17,626 nt of DNA from an uncultured bacterium. Its GTDB lineage: Bacteria > Pseudomonadota > Alphaproteobacteria > SP197. Positions 9,782-16,460 of this stretch are shown piece after piece. The notes under the pieces are model-generated. The model was not told where the DNA came from. It saw only the letters and a program-made list of their open reading frames with translations, and did not search any database. Every line of letters starts with the position of its first letter. Position 1 is the stretch's first letter. Made by a program: the position numbers and the translations under genes. The DNA is taken from positions 1 through 17,626 of the forward strand of contig CALLQH010000124.1 of assembly GCA_938014945.1 (NCBI GenBank). Reading direction: 5' to 3'.

Positions 9782-11029
9782 TCAGCCCGTCGCCATCAGG
9801 CGTTCGTCGAAGGGATAGGTGGTGAGCGGCACCGGGCCGGAAGCGGTCACCTGGACAAGCTGTTCCAGCTTCACGCCCTCGCCGCCACGGGCGCTGCCGA
9901 TGAAACTCTCGACGCAGAGCAGCATGTTCTCCGCGATGAAGCCGTCGTAGCCCTTGGTCTCGAAATCCTCGCGGTAGGGGATGTAGGGGTATTCGCCCGC
10001 CAGGCCCGCGCCGTGGACCAGCGACATGTAGCGGTGCGGCAGGTACACCTCGGGCATCGCCCAGCTCTTCTCGGCGACCTCGCGGAAGGCCGCACCCGGG
10101 CGCAGCAGGGCCATGTTGTGGGCGATCTGCTCGTGGGCGAGCTGATAGACCGTGCGCTGGTCGCCGCTCGCCGCGCCGTCGCCGCACAGGAAACTGCGCG
10201 ACATGTCGGCAAAGCAGCCGTAGGTGCCATAGAGATCGCTGTCGACGGCGACGATCTCACCGGCACCCACGGGCCGCAGGCTGGTCTCCTGGAACCACGG
10301 GTTGGTGCGCGGGCCGGAGGTGAGCAGGCGCGTCTCGATGTATTCGCCGCCCATGGCTATCGAGGTCTCGTGCAGCTTCGACCACAGCGCGGCCTCGGTG
10401 ATGCCGGGTTCGAGTGCGGCCTCCATGGCGGCAAAGCCCGCCTCGCAGACCTCGATGGCGCTCCTCATGCAGAGGATTTCGTCGGGCGATTTCACGCTGC
10501 GCGCACGCTCGGCCGGGCCCTGGCCGTCGACCACGTCGATGTCGAGCGCGGTGAGCGCCATGTAGCCATCGGGCAGCAGGCGGTCGACCGCCAGGCGGCG
10601 GTTGCCGCCACCGTGGGCCGCCACCAGATCGGCGATCTCGGCGGCCCAGCGGCCGGCCTTCTCGGCCATGCGCGGGCCGGAGGTGAAGTAGAACCAGCCG
10701 GTCGCCGTGCGCACCTCGTCGATCAGGTCGAGGCCGGCGAGCAGGTGATGGCAGCCCGCGAACTCGAACATCACCATCGGTCCGTCGGTCGCCACGAAGA
10801 CGTAACGGGCGGGATTGCGCAGGGTCCACACCTGCATGTTCCGGCTGTCGGTGCAGTAGCGCACGTTGACCGGATCGAAAAAGACGCCGCCTGCGACGTC
10901 CAGAGCCGCGAGCTCCGCCCGGATGCGCGCCAGGCGCGCGCGGCGCATGGCGGGAAGGTCGGGGCTAGGCACGCGGCTGCCGGCCATGCGCACCGGCGCG
11001 TTCTCCCCGTCGATATCCTGCTCGACCAT
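9782..11029 (-). CDS. M24-fold metalloenzyme of the DddP (DMSP lyase) family, catalytic Asp replaced
   Basis: A 415-residue pita-bread (M24) protein. Metal ligands read off as Asp263, Asp265 (VDSD), Asp275 (FADMSR), His339 (LVHGAG), Glu374 (CVES) and Glu389 (KLEQ). Each equals the published DddP ligands D295, D297, D307, H371, E406 and E421 minus 32. Other DddP-like stretches are FDPVNVRY, DSRNMQVW, IETRLLTSGPRTNPW and the terminal YPFDER. Tyr334 matches DddP Tyr366, but Gly345 sits where DddP has Asp377, the proposed catalytic base. It may therefore be a peptidase/amidase-like or lyase-like relative rather than a true DMSP lyase. The start at 11029 has AGGAG 6 nt upstream. It is the first gene of a four-gene operon with M81, ASCH and methyltransferase genes. 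It may also be annotated as a Xaa-Pro peptidase. Confidence 0.9.
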   Translation of the reverse strand: MVEQDIDGENAPVRMAGSRVPSPDLPAMRRARLARIRAELAALDVAGGVFFDPVNVRYCTDSRNMQVWTLRNPARYVFVATDGPMVMFEFAGCHHLLAGLDLIDEVRTATGWFYFTSGPRMAEKAGRWAAEIADLVAAHGGGNRRLAVDRLLPDGYMALTALDIDVVDGQGPAERARSVKSPDEILCMRSAIEVCEAGFAAMEAALEPGITEAALWSKLHETSIAMGGEYIETRLLTSGPRTNPWFQETSLRPVGAGEIVAVDSDLYGTYGCFADMSRSFLCGDGAASGDQRTVYQLAHEQIAHNMALLRPGAAFREVAEKSWAMPEVYLPHRYMSLVHGAGLAGEYPYIPYREDFETKGYDGFIAENMLLCVESFIGSARGGEGVKLEQLVQVTASGPVPLTTYPFDERLMATG

Positions 11030-11159
11030 GCCGTGCTCCTGCGTCAGGCTCCTTAGCGGGGCAGAATAGTAGGCAGGGACGGAATTGCGAGAGGCAAGGC
11101 CGCCCTGCGGGACATGCGGCAAACCCCGGACAATCCCGGCGGGACGAAGGAGGCAGACC
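11030..11159. promoter_or_regulatory. Divergent promoter region between the M24-fold operon and the PhyH gene
   Basis: Two transcription units diverge from this 130-bp region, so it should carry both promoters and probably the operator that coordinates them. On the minus strand TACTATTCT lies about 35 bp before the M24-fold start and could hold a -10 element, but no -35 fits at 16-18 bp. On the plus strand AAGGAGG (about 11147-11153) is a strong ribosome binding site that fixes the PhyH start at the GTG at 11160. No regulator gene is adjacent. Confidence 0.35.
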
Positions 11160-12101
11160 GTGGCATCGACAGGGAAGAAAGCGTCGGGGACGCCGCGCAG
11201 GAAGCCGGCCCACCGCCTGATCAGCCTGGAGCGCGATGCGGCGACGCCGGACAACATCGTTGCCGCGCTGCGCAAGCACGGATGCTGCATCGCCCGGAAC
11301 CTGGTCTCGGCGCGCACGATGGGCAGTGTCGCCAGGGAGCTCGCGCCCTGGCTCGACAAGACGCCGACCGGCGAGGGCGAGTTCATCGGCCGTTATACCA
11401 AGCGTGTCGGCGGTCTGATCGCGCGCTCGCCGACGGTTGGCGAAAGGCTGGCGATGCATCCCACGATCCTGGCGGTCATGGATGCCATGCTGCTGGGCCG
11501 CTGCCACCACTACCACCTCTCGCCGACCCAATGCGTTTCCATCGGACCCGACGAAACGCCCCAGCCTCTGCATCGCGACGACGCCATCTATCCCTTCCGC
11601 CATCCCAGCGAGCCCAGCGTCATCACGGTCATCTGGGCGGTCAGCGACTTCACGCAAGAAAACGGCGCAACCCAGGCCGTGCCCGGCAGCCATCTCTGGG
11701 ATGACGAGCGGATGCCCGGCCCCGGCGACAAGGTGGTGCAGGCAGCCATGCCGCGCGGTTCGGCGATCATCTACGACGGCGCCCTGTTCCATGGCGGCGC
11801 TCCCAACTTCACGCGCGGCTGGCGCACCGGCATCATCCTTGGCTACGCGCTGGGCTGGCTGCGCCAGGAGGAGAACCAGTATCTGGCCTGTCCGCCCGAG
11901 GTCGCCCGCTCACTATCGCCGGGGCTGCAGAAGCTGATCGGCTATCAGCTCCATGCCCCGTTCCTTGGCTGGTACGAGATGCAGGATCCGATCTACGCCC
12001 TGCGGGAAGGCGATGGATCGATGCCCGGCGCGGGGGAACTGCTCGACGACAGCGCAGGCGAAACCGCACAGAACCTCGGCAGTTCGATCAAGCGGGTCTG
12101 A
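11160..12101 (+). CDS. Phytanoyl-CoA dioxygenase (PhyH) family Fe(II)/2-oxoglutarate oxygenase
   Basis: A 313-residue protein with the facial triad of the PhyH family: His138-Arg-Asp140 (PLHRDD) and a distal His211 (LFHGGAPN), with Arg222 (WRTGI) placed to hold the 2-oxoglutarate carboxylate. The conserved PGSHLW lies at 175-180. Members hydroxylate or demethylate small metabolites, including acyl-CoAs, ectoine and natural products; the substrate cannot be told here. The GTG at 11160 is preferred because AAGGAGG lies about 6 nt upstream; the frame runs back to 11085 but without such a site. It is divergent from the M24-fold operon and 66 bp upstream of the C69 dipeptidase gene, so it probably belongs to the same pathway. 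Confidence 0.9.
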   Translation: MASTGKKASGTPRRKPAHRLISLERDAATPDNIVAALRKHGCCIARNLVSARTMGSVARELAPWLDKTPTGEGEFIGRYTKRVGGLIARSPTVGERLAMHPTILAVMDAMLLGRCHHYHLSPTQCVSIGPDETPQPLHRDDAIYPFRHPSEPSVITVIWAVSDFTQENGATQAVPGSHLWDDERMPGPGDKVVQAAMPRGSAIIYDGALFHGGAPNFTRGWRTGIILGYALGWLRQEENQYLACPPEVARSLSPGLQKLIGYQLHAPFLGWYEMQDPIYALREGDGSMPGAGELLDDSAGETAQNLGSSIKRV

Positions 12102-12103
12102 TG

Positions 12104-12118
12104 CCCCTTGCGCAGGGG
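12104..12118 (+). other. Small inverted repeat after the PhyH stop codon
   Basis: CCCCT (12104-12108) and AGGGG (12114-12118) can pair around a 5-base loop just after the PhyH stop. No T-run follows, so it is not a standard terminator. It could weakly attenuate transcription into the dipeptidase gene or have no role. Confidence 0.25.
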
Positions 12119-12167
12119 GCCGGGTTGTCTGCTAGAGGTGGCCCACGAAAGCAGTGGGGATGATCTG

Positions 12168-13601
12168 ATGAGCTACGCCATCTACGTCGGCAAGAACCAC
12201 ACGCGCGACGGCCATGCCTGGATCGGCGGTTACGGCGACGAACCTTCGAGCCACTGGCTGGAGGTGGAACCGCGCCGGCAGCACCCGGAAGGCACGACCA
12301 TCACGGTGGGCGTCACACCCCAGGCCGACATGCCGGGCGAGTTGATCGAGATTCCCCAGGCCCGCGAGACGGCGCGCCACATCCGTGTGAGCTACAGCTA
12401 CTACCTCGGCGTGCCCGCGCCGCTGACCAACGGCGGGCTCAACGAATACGGCGTCGCCGTGCGCGACATCTGGTCGCCCTCGCGCGAGGAACTGAAGGCG
12501 ATGACGCCGACCGACCAGAAGGGCCCCAACTACAGCGACCTTGCCCGCATCGTCGTGCAGCGCGCCCGCACGGCGCGCGAGGGCGTCGAGCTGATCGGCA
12601 GCCTGATCGCCGCCCACGGCTATTCGACCTACGGCGGCAATTCCCACTTCATCGCCGATCCCGACGAGGCCTGGGTGGTGATCGAATTCGCCGGCGGACG
12701 CGGCCTGTGGGTCGCCGAGCGGGTCGGCGCCGACGATATCCGCGCCTCGCGGCCGGGTTACATCGGCGTCGTGCCGGTGGATCAGCCGGGCCATGCCGAT
12801 TTCCTCTATCCCGAGCACCTGACCGAAACCGCCCGCGAACAGGGCTGGTGGCAGCCCGGCACGCCCTTCGACGTCAACGCGGTCTATGGCGACGGCAAGA
12901 TGCGCCATGAGGGTGTGGCCTGGATCGAGGACGAGATGCGCCGCCGCGCAGCGCGCCCCGAAAAGATCGGCCTGACCGACATGATGTGGGCGGTGCGCAC
13001 CGATCGCCTGACCGGCGATACCGCGGGCTACGGCCAGGTGGTGCCGCTGACCCACCCCCGTCACGATGCCCTGCGCATGCTCTGGCACACCCAGATCGGC
13101 GCCATCGCGGCGCCCTTCGTGCCGGTCTTCCTGGGCGTCACCGAGGTGCCCGAGGAGTTCCGCCAGCACCGCTACCTGACGGCCGGCGAGGACGCCCGTT
13201 TCGTCGACATGCGCCACGCCAGCCGCGACGGCGGCAAGACCCTGTCGCTGGTGCCCCAGGGCATCGAAAGCACGCGTTCGGCCAATGCCGTGTTCAAGCG
13301 CCTGCTCTATCTGATCGGAGCCCATCACGAGACCTTCCTGCCGGAAGTCACCGCCCTGTGGGAGGCGGTGGAAACCCGCCTCGATACCACCCAGCAGCGG
13401 GCGAGCCGGGCCGCCGAGGTGCTGCTCGACGCCGGAGAGGCCGATCTGGCCGGCGACCTGCTGACCTACTTCACCCGCACCGAACTGCTTTGCGCCCTGC
13501 GCCTGGGCGAGACCATGGCCGATGCCTTCGAGGCTCGCACCCGGGCCTTCCACGGCATGGCAACCGACAGGACGCCGCGGGGACCCGACCAGCTCTGGTA
13601 G
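12168..13601 (+). CDS. C69 family dipeptidase-like Ntn hydrolase (Ser at the nucleophile position)
   Basis: A 477-residue protein. Its N-terminus MSYAIYVGKNHTRDG lines up with the start of Lactobacillus PepD-type dipeptidases (MC..ILVGK...DG), where Cys2 becomes the N-terminal nucleophile after Met removal. Here residue 2 is serine. Further family features are PLTNGGLNEYGVAV (about 84-97), the YSTYGGNSHFIADPDEAWVVE-like segment (about 147-166) and the C69-like C-terminal half. It may cleave dipeptides or another small amide in the cytoplasm; no signal peptide is seen. The ATG at 12168 has GGGGA about 8 nt upstream and is the start that aligns with the family. It follows the PhyH gene by 66 bp. 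A broken copy of its 3' end occurs at 17371-17592. Confidence 0.88.
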   Translation: MSYAIYVGKNHTRDGHAWIGGYGDEPSSHWLEVEPRRQHPEGTTITVGVTPQADMPGELIEIPQARETARHIRVSYSYYLGVPAPLTNGGLNEYGVAVRDIWSPSREELKAMTPTDQKGPNYSDLARIVVQRARTAREGVELIGSLIAAHGYSTYGGNSHFIADPDEAWVVIEFAGGRGLWVAERVGADDIRASRPGYIGVVPVDQPGHADFLYPEHLTETAREQGWWQPGTPFDVNAVYGDGKMRHEGVAWIEDEMRRRAARPEKIGLTDMMWAVRTDRLTGDTAGYGQVVPLTHPRHDALRMLWHTQIGAIAAPFVPVFLGVTEVPEEFRQHRYLTAGEDARFVDMRHASRDGGKTLSLVPQGIESTRSANAVFKRLLYLIGAHHETFLPEVTALWEAVETRLDTTQQRASRAAEVLLDAGEADLAGDLLTYFTRTELLCALRLGETMADAFEARTRAFHGMATDRTPRGPDQLW

Positions 13602-13697
13602 GAACAAGCCGGGCCGCGGGCCGGGAAAACCCGTACGCACAGGAATACCAGCCCCATACCGCCGATACCGATCACGATAACGCGCGGTCCGGGCACC

Positions 13698-13726
13698 TTG
13701 TCCTCGCCAGGTTTTCAACTAAGTAT
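13698..13726 (+). promoter_or_regulatory. Candidate promoter of the copper operon
   Basis: In the 158-bp gap before the copper genes, TTGTCC (13698-13703) and AAGTAT (13721-13726) are 17 bp apart, a fair sigma70-like pair in locally AT-richer DNA. The distance to the first start codon leaves a leader of roughly 25-30 nt. I looked for a CueR/HmrR-type dyad in the spacer and did not find one. Confidence 0.3.
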
Positions 13727-13759
13727 CGTGTCGACTCATGGATGTGGAGAGCGTCAGGA

Positions 13760-14146
13760 ATGTGTTCGCGGCTGGCCCGCATGGCTCTGTCGATCGTGGT
13801 GATGCTCTCCCTGGCAGCACCTGCGTCGGCTTGGCATGCGCCGGGGCACGCGCTCGCGTCAGCGGCGCAGGACGCCCTGCTGGCGGATTTCGGCACGGCC
13901 CATCACGACCAGGCCGCCGCTGACCTTCCAGGTCATGAGCAGGCAGAACATCACGGTCATCAAGACAACGGCGATGTCTCCGGAAGCGCCTCGTGTTGTG
14001 ACATTGGGTGTCATGCCGACCCCGTGTTGATGGCGGGCGACCTGTTGCTGTCGCTGCCCCGCGCCACGTCCCCGTCCGCAGCCCACGAGTTGGCTCTGGG
14101 CCAGGGGCCCGGCGACCTTCGCAGGCCTCCCAGACAAGCGACCTGA
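13760..14146 (+). CDS. Small exported His/Cys-rich protein of the copper operon
   Basis: A 128-residue protein with a Sec signal peptide (hydrophobic 8-20, cleavage likely after APASA at 24). The mature part has a histidine cluster (HH at 48-49, H59, HHGH at 64-67) followed by CCDIGCH at 79-85, an evident soft-metal binding patch. It probably binds copper in the periplasm and may pass it to the downstream cupredoxin or CopA; this is inferred from composition and position. I do not recognise a named family. The ATG at 13760 has GGAGAG 8 nt upstream; an in-frame ATG at 13742 has none. By hand count about a quarter of its codons end in A or T, clearly more than in neighbouring genes, which suggests a different origin. 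Confidence 0.75.
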   Translation: MCSRLARMALSIVVMLSLAAPASAWHAPGHALASAAQDALLADFGTAHHDQAAADLPGHEQAEHHGHQDNGDVSGSASCCDIGCHADPVLMAGDLLLSLPRATSPSAAHELALGQGPGDLRRPPRQAT

Positions 14147-14158
14147 GCTTCGGCTTAG
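14143..14158 (+). other. UUCG-tetraloop hairpin over the stop codon
   Basis: CTGAGC and GCTTAG pair (one G-U wobble) around a TTCG loop, giving a short but stable hairpin that covers the TGA of the His/Cys-rich gene. No T-run follows, so it is more likely an intercistronic processing or stabilising element than a terminator, if it has a role at all. Confidence 0.35.
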
Positions 14159-14247
14159 CGTCATTGCGCTTGGTTGTCGTCCAGCACCAGACGGGCTGAG
14201 ACCGCAACCTGCGCTCCCACATCCCGATTTCAATGAGGATCAGATCC

Positions 14248-14754
14248 ATGCGAATCTGTGCGTCTTTCCGTGTTGCCGCGTTTGCTGTCGTGGCCATGAC
14301 TTCAGCCTGGACCGCGTCTGCGGCCGAAGGGCTGGACCTTTCGAGCGTCGGTCAGCCCGGCAATGCCGCCGATGCCGAGCGAACCATCGAAGTCGTTCTC
14401 GGTGACAACTTCTACGAGCCGGCGAGCGTCCAGGTATCGCGAGGCGAGACGATCCGTTTCGTCATCGTGAACCAGGGAGAGTTTCTCCACGAGTTCAACA
14501 TCGCCACCCCCCAGATGCATTTCGACCACCAGGCCGAAATGATGACGATGGTGGAGCACGGCATGCTCACGGCCACGGACTTCGAGCCCATGGCCGGCCA
14601 CACCCACGACTACGCCAACAGCGTCCTCGTCCGCCCCGGCGAGACGGCCGAGATCGTCTGGCAGTTCACCGGAGATGCCGAGCTCGAATTCGCCTGCAAC
14701 GTGCCGGGCCACTACGAGGCCGGCATGGCCGGTCCGATCGAGATCGTCGAATGA
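14248..14754 (+). CDS. copI: CopI-type periplasmic cupredoxin
   Basis: A 168-residue protein with a Sec signal peptide (cleavage near ASAA at 26) and one cupredoxin domain. The type 1 copper ligands are His81 (LHEFN), Cys150, His155 and Met160 (ACNVPGHYEAGM). Between the first and second ligand regions lies a Met/His-rich loop (about 88-120: QMHFDHQ, MMTMVEHGM, MAGHTH) of the kind seen in CopI copper-tolerance proteins, probably giving extra Cu(I)/Cu(II) sites. It likely buffers or carries copper in the periplasm. The ATG at 14248 has GAGGA 8 nt upstream and is preferred over the ATG at 14233. It is followed after 11 bp by copA. The name CopI rests on remembered family resemblance; plain plastocyanin-like protein is the cautious alternative. 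Confidence 0.88.
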   Translation: MRICASFRVAAFAVVAMTSAWTASAAEGLDLSSVGQPGNAADAERTIEVVLGDNFYEPASVQVSRGETIRFVIVNQGEFLHEFNIATPQMHFDHQAEMMTMVEHGMLTATDFEPMAGHTHDYANSVLVRPGETAEIVWQFTGDAELEFACNVPGHYEAGMAGPIEIVE

Positions 14755-14765
14755 GGGGACGATCC

Positions 14766-16460
14766 ATGAGTGAGACAAACGTGAAAATCTCCCGGCGGGA
14801 AGCTCTGGTCCTTGCCGGCGCCGCGGGAGTCGTGACCGCCTACCCCGGCCGGCGCAGCTTCGCCTCGGCCGCGGGGGAGTACGACCTTGCCATCGAACGG
14901 ACCCGTATCGTGATCGAAGGCATCGAGGGAGATGCCGTCGTGATGGGCGGATCCGTCCCGGCGCCGACCCTGCGCTGGCGGGAAGGCGAAGAGGTGGTGA
15001 TCCACGCGACCAACCGCCTGGACGAGCCGACCTCGATTCACTGGCATGGCCTGCTCCTGGCCGGCGTCATGGACGGGGCGCCGGGTTTCAACGGCTATGT
15101 CGCGATCCAGCCGGGGGAGACCTACACCTACCGGTTCCGTCTGCGCCAGGCCGGCACCTACTGGTACCACAGCCACTCCGCATTTCAGGAACAGGCGGGC
15201 ATGTACGGCGCCATCGTCATCGATCCTGTGGACCGCGAGCCTGTCCGCTACGACCGGGACTATGTGGTGGTGATCTCCGACTACCTGCGGGAAGACCCCG
15301 ATGCCGTGCTGGACAAGCTGAAGACCGATCCCGGCTACTACAACTATGAAAAGCGGACGCTGATCGACTTCTTCGATGATGCAGAGCGGGACGGGCTCGG
15401 GGCTGCGCTCGACGACCGGCTGGCGTGGGGCGACATGCGGATGGATCCCACCGATCTGGCCGATGTCACCGGTTATACGTTCCTGGTCAACGGTCGGGGG
15501 CCGGCAGACAACTGGACCGGCCTCTACGCGCCGGGCGAACGGGTACGCCTGCGTTTCATCAACGCCTCGGCCATGAGCATCTACGACGTCCACATTCCTG
15601 GCCTGCCGATGACCGTGTTCGCAGCCGACGGCCAGAACGTGCAGCCGCTCAAGGTCGATGAGTTCCGCTTCGGCGTCGGCGAGACTTACGACGTCATCGT
15701 CCTGCCGAAGGACGAGGGTCCCTACACGATCATGGCCGAGCCGATCGACCGCTCGGGCTATGCCCGGGGGACCCTTGCTGTCCGGGAGGGGGACGAAGGA
15801 GCCATCCCCCCGCTGCGCCCGCGCGTCCTCCTCACGATGCAGGACATGGGCATGGCGCATGAGGGCATGGACCATTCGACGATGGACATGTCAGGCATGG
15901 ACCACTCGACGATGGACATGTCCGGCATGGACGACATGTCCGGCATGGACCACGCGGCGATGGGCACGGGCGATGCGGTCGCGGGATGGGCCGATGCCGG
16001 CACACCGCCCGGCGCCAGGGCCCTGCGCTATGAGGACCTGGTCTCGGCCAGGGCCAACGAGGATGCCCGCGAGCCCGTACACGAGATCGAGCTACGGCTC
16101 ACCGGCATCATGGAGCGCTACATGTGGTCCCTGAACGGCAAACCCTTCGGGCATGGCGAGCCGATTCGCGTGGCCTACGGCGATCGCATCCGCATCCGCT
16201 TCGTCAACACGACGATGATGGCCCACCCCATGCATCTGCACGGCATGTTCGTTGAACTGGAAAACGGGCAGACCGAGCGAAAGCCGCGCAAGCACGTCGT
16301 GCTGGTGCCGCCGGGTCGCGAGACGACCGTGGTGCTCACGGCCGACGAACCCGGCGAATGGCCGTTTCACTGCCATCTGCTCTACCACATGGAGGCCGGC
16401 ATGATGACGCGGTTCATCGTGGAGCAGGCGACCGCGGCCATCGAAGGGGGAGAAGCCTGA
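14766..16460 (+). CDS. copA: Copper-resistance multicopper oxidase CopA
   Basis: A 564-residue laccase-like oxidase with a twin-arginine signal (SRREALVLAG, 9-18) for folded export to the periplasm. The copper-binding motifs are all present: HWHG (92-95), HSH (135-137), HPMHLHG (487-493) and HCHLLYHMEAGM (535-546). Type 1 ligands are His487, Cys536, His541 and Met546; the remaining histidines form the trinuclear centre. A Met/Asp/His-rich insert of repeated GMDHSTMDMS units occupies 367-400, as expected for Cu(I) binding before oxidation. CopA lowers copper toxicity by oxidising Cu(I) with O2. The ATG at 14766 follows GAGGGG by 7 nt; the ATG at 14751 would overlap the copI stop but leaves the Shine-Dalgarno site unused. 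The stop overlaps the copB start. Confidence 0.95.
   Translation: MSETNVKISRREALVLAGAAGVVTAYPGRRSFASAAGEYDLAIERTRIVIEGIEGDAVVMGGSVPAPTLRWREGEEVVIHATNRLDEPTSIHWHGLLLAGVMDGAPGFNGYVAIQPGETYTYRFRLRQAGTYWYHSHSAFQEQAGMYGAIVIDPVDREPVRYDRDYVVVISDYLREDPDAVLDKLKTDPGYYNYEKRTLIDFFDDAERDGLGAALDDRLAWGDMRMDPTDLADVTGYTFLVNGRGPADNWTGLYAPGERVRLRFINASAMSIYDVHIPGLPMTVFAADGQNVQPLKVDEFRFGVGETYDVIVLPKDEGPYTIMAEPIDRSGYARGTLAVREGDEGAIPPLRPRVLLTMQDMGMAHEGMDHSTMDMSGMDHSTMDMSGMDDMSGMDHAAMGTGDAVAGWADAGTPPGARALRYEDLVSARANEDAREPVHEIELRLTGIMERYMWSLNGKPFGHGEPIRVAYGDRIRIRFVNTTMMAHPMHLHGMFVELENGQTERKPRKHVVLVPPGRETTVVLTADEPGEWPFHCHLLYHMEAGMMTRFIVEQATAAIEGGEA
15864..15962 (+). repeat. In-frame Met-rich tandem repeat within copA
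   Basis: Two 30-bp units (15864-15893 and 15894-15923) differ at two positions. They are followed by a shortened 18-bp unit (15924-15941) and a diverged one (15942-15962). Each unit begins GGCATGGAC and encodes GMDHSTMDMS or a variant, so the repeat keeps frame and adds methionine copper ligands. Confidence 0.9.

Noticed and set aside
10302..10565. Small plus-strand open frames inside the M24-fold gene
   Set aside because: They are antisense to a well-supported coding region and have no ribosome binding site or motif.
9518..11056. 512-codon plus-strand open frame
   Set aside because: It lies antisense to the M24-fold and M81 genes, whose metal-site motifs are unmistakable; the product is low-complexity His/Ala/Gly-rich.
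13695..13712. ACCT...AGGT dyad as a possible CueR/HmrR operator
   Set aside because: The dyad is imperfect and starts in the -35 hexamer instead of being centred between -35 and -10, and the spacer is 17 bp rather than the long spacer expected for MerR-type promoters.
12132..13718. 528-codon minus-strand open frame
   Set aside because: It is antisense to the C69 dipeptidase gene and shows no domain; it is the product of GC bias.
15864..15962. Short repeats considered as a CRISPR array
   Set aside because: The units are contiguous, in frame and encode the Met-rich segment of CopA; there are no spacers.
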